23,118 nucleotides of DNA. Origin: Acidobacteriota bacterium. GTDB lineage: Bacteria > Acidobacteriota > Terriglobia > Terriglobales > Acidobacteriaceae. The notes below the pieces were generated by a model. It had not been told where the DNA came from. It was given only the letters and a program-made list of their open reading frames with translations, and ran no database searches. The DNA is taken from positions 1 to 23,118 of the forward strand of contig JAJZDL010000016.1 of assembly GCA_021851465.1 (NCBI GenBank), given 5' to 3'. Positions 9,000 through 16,274 of the stretch are shown here, piece after piece. A program made the translations under genes and the position numbers. Within the stretch, counting starts at the first letter, position 1; every line of letters starts with the position of its first letter.

Positions 9000-10501
9000 A
9001 TTGCGTTCGCAGTTGAGGGCGGGATGCGGGCGACAGGCGCGGCAAACATCGCGCCGATCCAGACGAAGAAGACGGGATAGAACTCCAGCGTGTAGCGGGG
9101 CTCTGTGTTGCCGATAAAGAGCAGCAGTGCCGCATGCAATAGAAGGTAGGCAGCCATTGCCCCTGCCAGTTCGACGTAGCTGCGCTGGCCGGGTGAATCG
9201 TGTGCGGTCGGGCGCTCCGCGTGTGCATGGGGCGAGAGCCACGCGCGGCGCCTCCAGGTGTAAAGGCCGGCGAAGGCGAGCGTAAAGTAAGCGAGGTTGA
9301 GCGTGGCGTAGGCGATCGCGAACGCGGTCTGCGCACGGTGCTCCCTCCACCTCCACCATTCATCGGCGACCGGCAACATCTCGGTGCGCGGGCGCAGGGC
9401 CATGTCCAGCACGCGCACGATGGGCAGGCCGAGATGGTAAAGGATGGGGTGGTCGTGGATGCGCTCGTCGGCAAGCGCAGCGAAGCGCGCGTCCAGCTCC
9501 GGTGTAAGGATGAGGGTGCTGTTGTAGTCCGCCAGCAGGTCTGCGGTGTGGCGGCGCATCTCTGCCGAGGTGGATTGCGAGGTTGCGCTGAAGGCGCGTG
9601 AAGGCAGCGCGGTGAACTCAACGCGCTCGCCGTCCATCGGCCAGCAAACCTCGTCGACTGAGGCAAAGTCGATGGCCCAACTGTCGTACCAGCGTCCGAA
9701 TCCGGGATAGGTCGGCTCCCCGGGATCGTTTGCGTCGCGCGGCGAAATCGGCTGGAAGACATGGAAGACGCGCTCGTTCCGCGCCGTCCAGATCAGCAGC
9801 GGCAGCGCGACGCAGAGCGAGGCCGCCAGAACGGGCAGGGCCGCGTGCCAGGGGCCGCGACGCACTCCGCGGGTTGTCATCGCGCCGTACAGCATCGCCG
9901 GAACCGCCGCCGCTGCGAGCAGGCCCTCGTCGGGCCGCAACAGGATGGAGTAGGCCAGTGCGCCAGCAACAATCCATAGCCAACGGTTGTAACCGAGGCC
10001 GGCGTCCTGCCAGCGCACGAATGCATAGAAGGCGAGCGCGATCGTGGTGAAGACGAGCGTCTCGGCGAGGGCTGTGGCGACGTAGTTCGCGGTGAACGGG
10101 CAGAGAGCGGCAATCCACAGGACAGCCAGGCGGGCGCGGCGGCCGAAGAGCCGCCCTGCCAGCGCGCCTGCCAACCAGCATGTGACCAGATCGGCGGCAA
10201 CCTGAACGTCGAGCGCGGCGCGGTAGTTCTCCATGCCGAAGAGGCGAAAGCAGGCGGCGAGAAAGAGGGGGTAGCCGGGAAGGCGGCAGAGTGTGGGGCG
10301 GTACGCGATGGAGCCGGGCGTCGGTCCGGCGGCGGAGAGGCCGTAGACTCCGTGCTGGAGCCAGGTCTTGGCGATGTCGCCGTAGACCAGGCTGTCGCCC
10401 ACGACCCGCGCCATGTGGGCCACGAACCACAGCCGCAGCAGCAGGCCGGCCAGCAGTGCCGCGCCTGCCCACAGCCAGAACCCAACTCGCTCTTTGTTCA
10501 T
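8996..10501 (-). CDS. GT-C fold membrane glycosyltransferase (PMT/ArnT-like)
   Basis: The 501-residue polytopic protein resembles GT39/ArnT-like enzymes that transfer a sugar from a polyprenyl-phosphate donor outside the membrane. TM1 (about 8-28) is followed by the first outer loop GDSLVYGDIAKTWLQHGVYG, where Asp36 fits the conserved acidic residue of GT-C enzymes. A second motif RLPGYPLFLAACFRLFG (about 73-89) is typical of this family. Further hydrophobic helices occupy about 95-255 and 390-490, with a roughly 130-residue soluble loop between them (about 255-390). TEPRY near the C-terminus (about 466-470) matches a region that precedes the last helices. The start is the ATG at 10501 with only a weak ribosome site. 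It is convergent with the LolA-like gene and divergent from the fusion gene at 10767. Donor and acceptor cannot be told from sequence. Confidence 0.8.
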   Translation of the reverse strand: MNKERVGFWLWAGAALLAGLLLRLWFVAHMARVVGDSLVYGDIAKTWLQHGVYGLSAAGPTPGSIAYRPTLCRLPGYPLFLAACFRLFGMENYRAALDVQVAADLVTCWLAGALAGRLFGRRARLAVLWIAALCPFTANYVATALAETLVFTTIALAFYAFVRWQDAGLGYNRWLWIVAGALAYSILLRPDEGLLAAAAVPAMLYGAMTTRGVRRGPWHAALPVLAASLCVALPLLIWTARNERVFHVFQPISPRDANDPGEPTYPGFGRWYDSWAIDFASVDEVCWPMDGERVEFTALPSRAFSATSQSTSAEMRRHTADLLADYNSTLILTPELDARFAALADERIHDHPILYHLGLPIVRVLDMALRPRTEMLPVADEWWRWREHRAQTAFAIAYATLNLAYFTLAFAGLYTWRRRAWLSPHAHAERPTAHDSPGQRSYVELAGAMAAYLLLHAALLLFIGNTEPRYTLEFYPVFFVWIGAMFAAPVARIPPSTANAI

Positions 10502-10548
10502 CTACCAGCATCATACTGCTTGGTGCTGAGAGCGTTCGGAGGGGCGCG

Positions 10549-10577
10549 TTGACTATGTTCGGAGGGCTGCATACGAT
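10549..10577 (+). promoter_or_regulatory. Sigma70-like promoter for the GH18-NodB-GT2 gene
   Basis: TTGACT (10549-10554), a 17-base spacer and TACGAT (10572-10577) make a good housekeeping promoter. Initiation near 10584 would give a leader of about 180 bases. The coding start at 10767 has an AAGGA ribosome site (10759-10763). Confidence 0.6.
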
Positions 10578-10659
10578 TGCGCAGAGGGGCTTTGCGGTTG
10601 CGCCGGATGCGCGCCTGGAAAAAGTGGAATCCTCATGCAACCACGGTTCGCAACCCTGT

Positions 10660-10692
10660 GCGCGCGGTTCGGCGGCAGTGCCGACGGCGCGC
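10660..10692 (+). other. Strong GC hairpin in the mRNA leader
   Basis: GCGCGC (10660-10665) pairs with GCGCGC (10687-10692), and inside it TCGGC (10669-10673) pairs with GCCGA (10680-10684) around a six-base GGCAGT loop. It lies in the leader of the large fusion gene, 75 bases before the ATG. No T-run follows, so it may act on RNA stability or translation. I could not assign it to a known riboswitch class. Confidence 0.4.
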
Positions 10693-10766
10693 GGGCCAGC
10701 ACTTCATGCACACCTCAAGCGATCCAAGCCCACCGGTTTCGCGCGACTATTGACGGCTAAGGAATC

Positions 10767-13700
10767 ATGACCCAGCAAGTCTTCTTCGATCCTCAACGCA
10801 AGCGCTGGAAGCGGTTGCGGCGCATCTTCGACAGCCTGGCGGTGCTTGGCGTCGTCGTCGGCGTCTTGTTTGTGATCGGCCTGCTGCACATGACTCCGCT
10901 GCCAGAGCTGCTGCTGGCCACGACGCCGAAGCACCTCAGCCCACTCCAGGTGGAGTCCGCCAAGCCGGGGCAGAAGGCGCGCCGCTCTCTGCATCGCAAG
11001 ACCAACCTCAAGCCCTCCGAGGTGCCTTTGAACTCCGGCGAAGGCCTGCGCGCGGCCTACTATGTCGAGGACGATCCCGCCAGCTACTCCTCCCTGAAGC
11101 AGCACATCCGCCAGATCGACCTGCTCTTTCCAGAGTGGATTCACATCGTAACGCCGGACGGTTCGCTGACCTCCTACAGCCTGGACAATCGCCCCTTTGC
11201 CGTAGTGGACGCGGCCGGGGTGCATGGGGTGGACCATGAGCAAAGGGTCGCACGCACCATCGCGGCGGCGAGCGACGACCCCACGCCGGCGGAGATATTT
11301 CCCCTGGTGAACAACTACGACCCGGTGAAGGGGCTGTTCCAGCCATCGATCGGCGACTTCCTCACCAACCCCGCCTCGCGCGACAATTTTGTGCAGCAGA
11401 TCGACCGGTTCCTGGCCGCGAACCCGAACTACCATGGAATTTCGCTGGACTTCGAGGAGGTCCCGGACGACGCACAGTCCGGGTACATGGCGCTGCTTGC
11501 GGAGATCTACCGGAACTTCCAGACGCGCGGCCTCAAGCTGTATGTCAACACGCCGGTGGGCGACGACAGCTACGACCTCAAGTCCATGGCGGACAACTCC
11601 GACGGCCTGCTGCTGATGAACTACGACCAGCACCAGACGGGCAGCGGTCCAGGGGCCATCGCTGCGCAGGACTGGTTCGTCGACAACCTCACCGAAGTGC
11701 TGAAGACGGTCCCCAAGAACAAGGTGATCTGCTCGCTGGGCAGCTATGGGTACGATTGGTCGATGTCGTTGCCGCCCGCCCCAACGAAGCACCACCCAGC
11801 GTCGGCAAAGCGGTTTGTGCCGAAGGTGCTGGGAGCGCAGGAGATGTCCACTCAGGACGCATGGCAGACTGCGCAAGATGCGGAGGCGCAGATCGAGCTC
11901 GATCCCGACACGCTCAACGTCCACTTCGCCTACGACGACGACGACGCCCACGTCCGCCATGAGGTCTGGTTCCTCGACGCGGTCACCATCCTGAACGAGA
12001 TGCGCGCGGCGCGGGCACTGGGCATCGAGACCTTCGCGCTCTGGCGCCTCGGCTCCGAGGACAACTCGCTGTGGAACATATGGGACAAGCCGACCGTCTC
12101 CGATCCGGTCAAGGACCTTACGGCAGTGGCCCCAGGATATGACGTCGATACGGAGGGCGAAGGCGACATCCTGCACGTCGAGCGCAAGATGCAGACCGGC
12201 CACCGGCTGGCGACATTGGACGACGACGATTCGGTCCCTCTGCCCTTGCGCTCCATCACCGCGGAGACCATGACCTCCTATCCGCTCTCCTACGAGGTGG
12301 ACCAGTCCGGCTACTATCCGAAGAAGGTCGCCCTCAGCTTCGACGACGGGCCGGACCCGACATGGACGCCGAAGATCCTCGACATCCTGAAGAAGTACCA
12401 CGTTGTCGGTGCGTTTTTTATGATCGGCGAGGAGGCGCAGAACAACGTCGGCCTGATGCGCCGCGTCTACAACGAAGGGCATGAGATCGGCAATCATACC
12501 TTTACGCACCCCGACATCAGTGAAATCTCAAGCTCCAGCGCAGACCTGGAGCTGAACCTGACGGAGCGGCTCTTTGCGGCGGAGTTGGGCGTGCAGCCGC
12601 TCTACTTCCGCCCCCCCTACTCGATCGACCAGGAGCCGGACACCAACGACCAGGCAGCCCCAGCGGGCCGCATTCAGGACCTGGGCTATGTGATCGTCGG
12701 CGACAAGATCGACACCAACGACTGGGACGAGCACCCACGCAAGACCCCGCAGGAGATCGCCGATAGCGTCTTCCAGCAGATGCACGACATGCAGACGCGC
12801 CCATGGATGCAGGGTTCCATCATTCTGCTGCACGACGGCGGGGGAGACCGCTCGGCAACCGTCGCCGCGCTCCCCGTGCTCATCCAAACGCTGCGCGACC
12901 GCGGATACACTATCGTCCCCGTCTCGCAGTTGATGGGCAAGACCCGCGCCGAGGTGATGCCGCCGCTGAACCGGCACCAACTGTGGCAGGCGCGCGTGGA
13001 TTCGATCGCCTTCTTTGTGTGGGCCTTCTTCAACCACTTCGTGATCGCGGTCTTCTTCGTCGGCGACATCCTGATGAGCGCAAGGCTGATTATCATTGGA
13101 GTCTTCGCCGTCATCGACCGCTTCCGCAGGCGCAGGAACTTTGCCGGCCCTGAGTACGCGCCGCGCGTCGCCGTGCTGGTCCCCGCATACAACGAAGAGA
13201 AGGTCATCGTGCGCACCATCCGCTCGGTGCTGCTCTCCAGCTACAAGAACATTCGTGTCATCGTGATCGACGACGGATCGACGGACAACACCTGCCGCGT
13301 AGCAACCGAAGCCTACCCGGCGGAGATCGCCGCCGGCCGCCTGATCGTGCTGACCAAGCCCAACGGAGGCAAGGCGGACGCCCTCAACTTCGCGCTGGCC
13401 CAGACCCGCGAGGAGATCTACGTCGGCATCGACGCCGACGGCGTGATCGCGCGCGATGCCATCGCCAACCTGGTCTGCCACTTCGCCAACCCAAAGATCG
13501 GCGCGGTGGCGGGCAACGCCAAGGTGGGCAACCGCGTCAACCTCTGGACCCAATGGCAGGCGCTCGAGTACATCACCAGCCAGAACTTCGAGCGGCGCGC
13601 CCTGGATCTCTTCGATGTCGTCATGGTCGTCCCTGGAGCCATCGGCGCATGGCGCACCGCGGCCGTCAAAACAGGCGGCGGATACCACACCAACACCGTC

Positions 13701-14315
13701 GCCGAAGACGCCGACCTCACCATGAACCTGCTCGAACAGGGCTACTCCGTCATCTATGAGGACAGGGCGCTGGCCTTCACCGAGGCGCCAGAGAACATGC
13801 ATGGGCTGATGCGGCAGCGCTTCCGTTGGTCGTTCGGCATCCTGCAGGCCGTCTTCAAACATCGCGGGGCCATCCGCAAAAGCCGCGCCATGGGCCTCTT
13901 CGCGTTGCCCAACACGCTCATCTTCCAGATCCTGCTTCCACTGGTCTCGCCGCTGATCGACCTGATGTTCGTCGCCGGCGTCGTCAACTATTTTTACGAC
14001 AAGCACTTCCACCCTGAGGCGGCCTCCGCGGCCAGCTTCGAGAAGCTGCTCGCCTTCTTCCTGGCGTTCCTGGCCATCGACTTCGTGACCTCCGCGCTCG
14101 CCTTCACGCTGGAACGCAAACATCCCGCCAGCCGCGGCGACGCCTGGCTCCTCTTCCACATCTGGATCCAGCGCTTCACCTACCGCCAGGTCTTCTCCAT
14201 CGTGCTCTTCAAGACCATCAAACGCGCCATCGACGGCAAGCCCTTCAACTGGGACAAGCTGGAGCGCACGGCAACCATGACGGAGCAGACCGAGAAGCTC
14301 ACAGAGGCGCCATGA
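10767..14315 (+). CDS. Three-domain membrane enzyme: GH18-like domain, NodB polysaccharide deacetylase, processive GT2 glycosyltransferase
   Basis: The 1182-residue protein has an N-terminal anchor helix (about 22-41). A GH18-like barrel follows (about 92-440, YHGISLDFEEV at 222-232 with Asp228 and Glu230). Next is a NodB deacetylase (about 518-725) with all motifs: FDDGPD (525-530), HTFTHP (577-582; metal ligands H577/H581 with an Asp of motif 1), RPPY (615-618), DTNDW (649-653) and LLHD (687-690). After one or two helices (about 745-783) comes a family 2 synthase (about 798-1040) with DDGSTD (835-840), DAD (889-891), EDAD (980-983) and QRFRW (1017-1021). At least two C-terminal helices complete it (about 1045-1075 and 1094-1115). 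Topology puts hydrolase and deacetylase outside and the synthase in the cytoplasm. This mirrors, in one chain, the PgaC synthase plus PgaB deacetylase/hydrolase of poly-N-acetylglucosamine export. Product identity is inferred only. Confidence 0.9.
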   Translation: MTQQVFFDPQRKRWKRLRRIFDSLAVLGVVVGVLFVIGLLHMTPLPELLLATTPKHLSPLQVESAKPGQKARRSLHRKTNLKPSEVPLNSGEGLRAAYYVEDDPASYSSLKQHIRQIDLLFPEWIHIVTPDGSLTSYSLDNRPFAVVDAAGVHGVDHEQRVARTIAAASDDPTPAEIFPLVNNYDPVKGLFQPSIGDFLTNPASRDNFVQQIDRFLAANPNYHGISLDFEEVPDDAQSGYMALLAEIYRNFQTRGLKLYVNTPVGDDSYDLKSMADNSDGLLLMNYDQHQTGSGPGAIAAQDWFVDNLTEVLKTVPKNKVICSLGSYGYDWSMSLPPAPTKHHPASAKRFVPKVLGAQEMSTQDAWQTAQDAEAQIELDPDTLNVHFAYDDDDAHVRHEVWFLDAVTILNEMRAARALGIETFALWRLGSEDNSLWNIWDKPTVSDPVKDLTAVAPGYDVDTEGEGDILHVERKMQTGHRLATLDDDDSVPLPLRSITAETMTSYPLSYEVDQSGYYPKKVALSFDDGPDPTWTPKILDILKKYHVVGAFFMIGEEAQNNVGLMRRVYNEGHEIGNHTFTHPDISEISSSSADLELNLTERLFAAELGVQPLYFRPPYSIDQEPDTNDQAAPAGRIQDLGYVIVGDKIDTNDWDEHPRKTPQEIADSVFQQMHDMQTRPWMQGSIILLHDGGGDRSATVAALPVLIQTLRDRGYTIVPVSQLMGKTRAEVMPPLNRHQLWQARVDSIAFFVWAFFNHFVIAVFFVGDILMSARLIIIGVFAVIDRFRRRRNFAGPEYAPRVAVLVPAYNEEKVIVRTIRSVLLSSYKNIRVIVIDDGSTDNTCRVATEAYPAEIAAGRLIVLTKPNGGKADALNFALAQTREEIYVGIDADGVIARDAIANLVCHFANPKIGAVAGNAKVGNRVNLWTQWQALEYITSQNFERRALDLFDVVMVVPGAIGAWRTAAVKTGGGYHTNTVAEDADLTMNLLEQGYSVIYEDRALAFTEAPENMHGLMRQRFRWSFGILQAVFKHRGAIRKSRAMGLFALPNTLIFQILLPLVSPLIDLMFVAGVVNYFYDKHFHPEAASAASFEKLLAFFLAFLAIDFVTSALAFTLERKHPASRGDAWLLFHIWIQRFTYRQVFSIVLFKTIKRAIDGKPFNWDKLERTATMTEQTEKLTEAP

Positions 14316-14365
14316 GCGATCGCGCAATGTCCGTGTCGAACGACAGCGATGAATTCGGTCCGTGC

Positions 14366-14388
14366 TGCGCGGGATCCGACACCGCGCA
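14366..14388. terminator. Hairpin between convergent genes
   Basis: TGCGCGG (14366-14372) pairs with CCGCGCA (14382-14388) around a nine-base loop, in the 81-base gap between the fusion gene and the convergent DinB gene. There is no T-run on either strand, so it is at best a weak bidirectional terminator. Confidence 0.35.
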
Positions 14389-14396
14389 AACCGCGC

Positions 14397-14900
14397 CTAC
14401 GGCTTGAACGGCTCGTCCGCCGATGGCCCGAAGACCCCCGGCACGGGAACCTCGTTCAGGCGCAGGTAAACGCCAAGCTGCGCGCGATGGTGGATGAGGT
14501 GGTTGAAGAACATGTGGCGGAAGGCGAGTGAGCGCGGGCCGTCCGAGAGCACCTTGTCGCCGAAGGAGAACTTCCACGGCGCGGCAAGATCGGCATCCGA
14601 TGCGGAAGCCAGCGCGGTACGGGCCTCCGCGGCAAGCGCATCGAAGTCGGCAACGAGCTTCTCGCGGGAGACGAAGACCAGCTCCGGCCACTTCGCAGTG
14701 GCCAGATCGAGGCTGGGCGTGGTGAGGATCGTGGTGCCGAAGCGCGGCAGGGTTCCGACGTGGACAGCGAGGCGGCCAAACGGCATGGACCTCTCATGCG
14801 GCTTGTAGTCGGCTTTGTCTTCCGGCACCCGCTCCAGCGTGCGCCGTGTGTTGGCCATCTCGATGTCGTAGTCCTGCAACAAAAGTTCCGCAGTAGTCAT
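14397..14900 (-). CDS. DinB-family four-helix metal-binding protein
   Basis: DinB/YfiT-like proteins are small four-helix bundles with a three-histidine metal site; many act as thiol-dependent transferases, others are uncharacterised. From the ATG at 14900 the product has 167 residues, normal for the family. The putative ligands are His47 (AVHVGTLPRFG), His134 and His138 (FNHLIHHRAQLGVYLR), the last two in the HxxxHR pattern typical of DinB. The start is fixed by GGAGGAG five bases upstream; the frame is open further upstream only as an antisense-like extension into fabI. The gene begins 37 bases after the fabI stop, so it is probably transcribed with fabI. The substrate is unknown. Confidence 0.88.
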   Translation of the reverse strand: MTTAELLLQDYDIEMANTRRTLERVPEDKADYKPHERSMPFGRLAVHVGTLPRFGTTILTTPSLDLATAKWPELVFVSREKLVADFDALAAEARTALASASDADLAAPWKFSFGDKVLSDGPRSLAFRHMFFNHLIHHRAQLGVYLRLNEVPVPGVFGPSADEPFKP

Positions 14901-14921
14901 TGTGTCTCCTCCATGCGCAGG

Positions 14922-14936
14922 CTGTACTGGGTACAG
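14922..14936. repeat. Perfect inverted repeat between fabI and the DinB gene
   Basis: CTGTAC and GTACAG form a six-bp perfect stem with a three-base loop, two bases from the fabI stop. It could be a small protein-binding dyad or an RNA hairpin at the fabI 3' end. There is no T-run. Confidence 0.4.
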
Positions 14937-14937
14937 T

Positions 14938-15714
14938 TCAGATTCCAGTGATGTTGAAGCCGCAATCGACGAAGGTGATCTCGCCGGTGATGCCGCTGGC
15001 CAGCGGTGAGCAGAGGAAGAGCGCGGTATTGCCGACCTCGATCTGCTCGACGTTGCGGCGCAGCGGCGCGCGCAGCGTGACGGCGTCCAGGATCTGGTTG
15101 AAGTCGCCGATGCCGCGCGCCGCCAGCGTTCGGATCGGCCCGGCAGATACGGCGTTGACACGGATGTTCTTCGCGCCCAGCGACGCCGCCAGGTAGCGCA
15201 CCGTGGCCTCCAGCGCGGCCTTGGCCACGCCCATCACGTTGTAGTTGGGGAAGACCTTCTCCGCGCCATAGTAAGTCAGCGTCAGGACCGCGCCGCCGTC
15301 GGCCATCAGCGGTGCCGCGGCCCGCGTCAGCGCAATCAGCGAGTAGACGCTGACATCGTGCGCGATGCGAAAGTCCTCGCGCGCGGTCAGCAGAAAATCG
15401 TTCTTCAACGCGTCGGCAGGCGCAAACGCAACCGAGTGGATCAGAATGTCGATCTTGGGAAACACGGTGGCGATCTGCGCGAAGAGCGCGTCGATCTCCT
15501 CGTCGCGCGAGACGTCGCAGCGGAACGTACGCCCCACGCCGGTCTGCCCCAGGCCCTCCAGCAGATCTTCGGCCTCGCGCTGCAACCGCTCGAACTGGTA
15601 CGACAGCACCAGGGTCGCCCCCGCCTCGGCCAGCCTCTGCGCCACACTGTATGCAATGCTGCGTTTATTCGCCAGGCCGAATACGACGGCCACTTTGCCC
15701 TTCAGATCGATCAT
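14938..15714 (-). CDS. fabI: Enoyl-[acyl-carrier-protein] reductase (NADH), FabI
   Basis: FabI performs the last reduction of each fatty-acid elongation cycle (trans-2-enoyl-ACP to acyl-ACP) in the cytoplasm and is the triclosan target. The 258-residue product from the ATG at 15714 matches FabI length (E. coli 262). It has the altered Rossmann signature GLANKRSIAYSVA (13-25) typical of FabI rather than other short-chain dehydrogenases, CDVSRDEEI (66-74) and HSVAFAP (93-99). The catalytic Tyr158 and Lys165 form Y-x6-K (YNVMGVAK), with an upstream Tyr148/149. VNAVSAGPIRTLAA (186-199) and the closing FVDCGFNITGI complete it. GGGGAG four bases before the ATG sets the start; an upstream in-frame option at 15741 is poorer. 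The DinB-family gene follows 37 bases downstream, and the EVE gene lies 78 bases upstream on the same strand. Confidence 0.97.
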   Translation of the reverse strand: MIDLKGKVAVVFGLANKRSIAYSVAQRLAEAGATLVLSYQFERLQREAEDLLEGLGQTGVGRTFRCDVSRDEEIDALFAQIATVFPKIDILIHSVAFAPADALKNDFLLTAREDFRIAHDVSVYSLIALTRAAAPLMADGGAVLTLTYYGAEKVFPNYNVMGVAKAALEATVRYLAASLGAKNIRVNAVSAGPIRTLAARGIGDFNQILDAVTLRAPLRRNVEQIEVGNTALFLCSPLASGITGEITFVDCGFNITGI

Positions 15715-15745
15715 GCAACTCCCCGACTTGTTCCCGGCCACTGCA

Positions 15746-15751
15746 TTTATA
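15746..15751 (-). promoter_or_regulatory. Possible -10 element for fabI
   Basis: The minus strand reads TATAAA about 30 bases before the fabI ATG, the only AT-rich patch in the 78-base gap to the EVE gene. No convincing -35 lies at normal distance, so fabI may instead be read through from upstream. Confidence 0.3.
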
Positions 15752-15792
15752 AAGATACCAGCGACAGCCCGTTTCTGCGCCCGCGCAATGCA

Positions 15793-16173
15793 TCAGCCCA
15801 GAGTCAACCAGTCGTACTGCTCCTGGGTAAGAGGAACCACGGAGAGGCGGAACTGGCGAAACAGCGGCGAGCCTTGAAAGACCCCCGCCGCGCGAATCTC
15901 AGCCAGCGGACGCTCGCCCTTCAACCGCTTCACCGCCCGGATGCGCACGATCGGGTTCTTCGCGTCGCTCGCGTCCACCGAGACCACCTGCGCCGTCCCC
16001 ACCGCTGCCTTGCCCACATTGGAGTGGTAGATCACGCAACGCTCGCCCTTCTTCATGTTGCGCAACGTCATCAGCGCCTGGTTGTTCGCAATGCCGTCCC
16101 AGGCCGTCTCGCCGTCGCGCAACAGGTCGTCGAAGGAGTACTTGTCCGGCTCGGTCTTCAGCAGATACGGCAT
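15793..16173 (-). CDS. EVE domain protein
   Basis: EVE domains are related to PUA and YTH folds. They are thought to recognise modified bases in DNA or RNA; the human relative is THYN1. The product of 126 residues is essentially one whole domain: MPYLLKTEPDKYSFDDL at the N-terminus, WDGIANNQALMTLRNMKKGERCVIYHSN (25-52), AVGTAQVVSVDASD, and VFQGSPLFRQFRLSVVPLT before the C-terminus. These match the canonical 'W..KsEP..ys..dL', 'W.GVrN..Ar..lr.Mk.Gd..ffYHS' and 'l......L' pattern, with Ile-Ala in place of the usual Val-Arg before Asn. A GGAGGGG ribosome site three bases before the ATG fixes the start. It lies between murI and fabI with spacers of about 100 and 78 bases. No restriction-system gene is adjacent. 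Confidence 0.92.
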   Translation of the reverse strand: MPYLLKTEPDKYSFDDLLRDGETAWDGIANNQALMTLRNMKKGERCVIYHSNVGKAAVGTAQVVSVDASDAKNPIVRIRAVKRLKGERPLAEIRAAGVFQGSPLFRQFRLSVVPLTQEQYDWLTLG

Positions 16174-16274
16174 ACGCCCCTCCGAGGTTCAAGATATACG
16201 GCACAAGCTCCGAGAGTAATCGATGCGATCCATGCCACCGGCCGAGGACGGCTTGCCGGCCGCTTATTCCCATC

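Noticed and set aside
10704..12509. 601-codon minus-strand frame opposite the GH18/NodB part
   Set aside because: Val/Arg/His-rich shadow translation with no motifs, on the complement of a clear gene.
12528..14327. 599-codon minus-strand frame opposite the fusion gene
   Set aside because: The plus strand encodes clear NodB and GT2 motifs. The minus frame is His/Asp/Glu/Val-rich shadow translation without a family.
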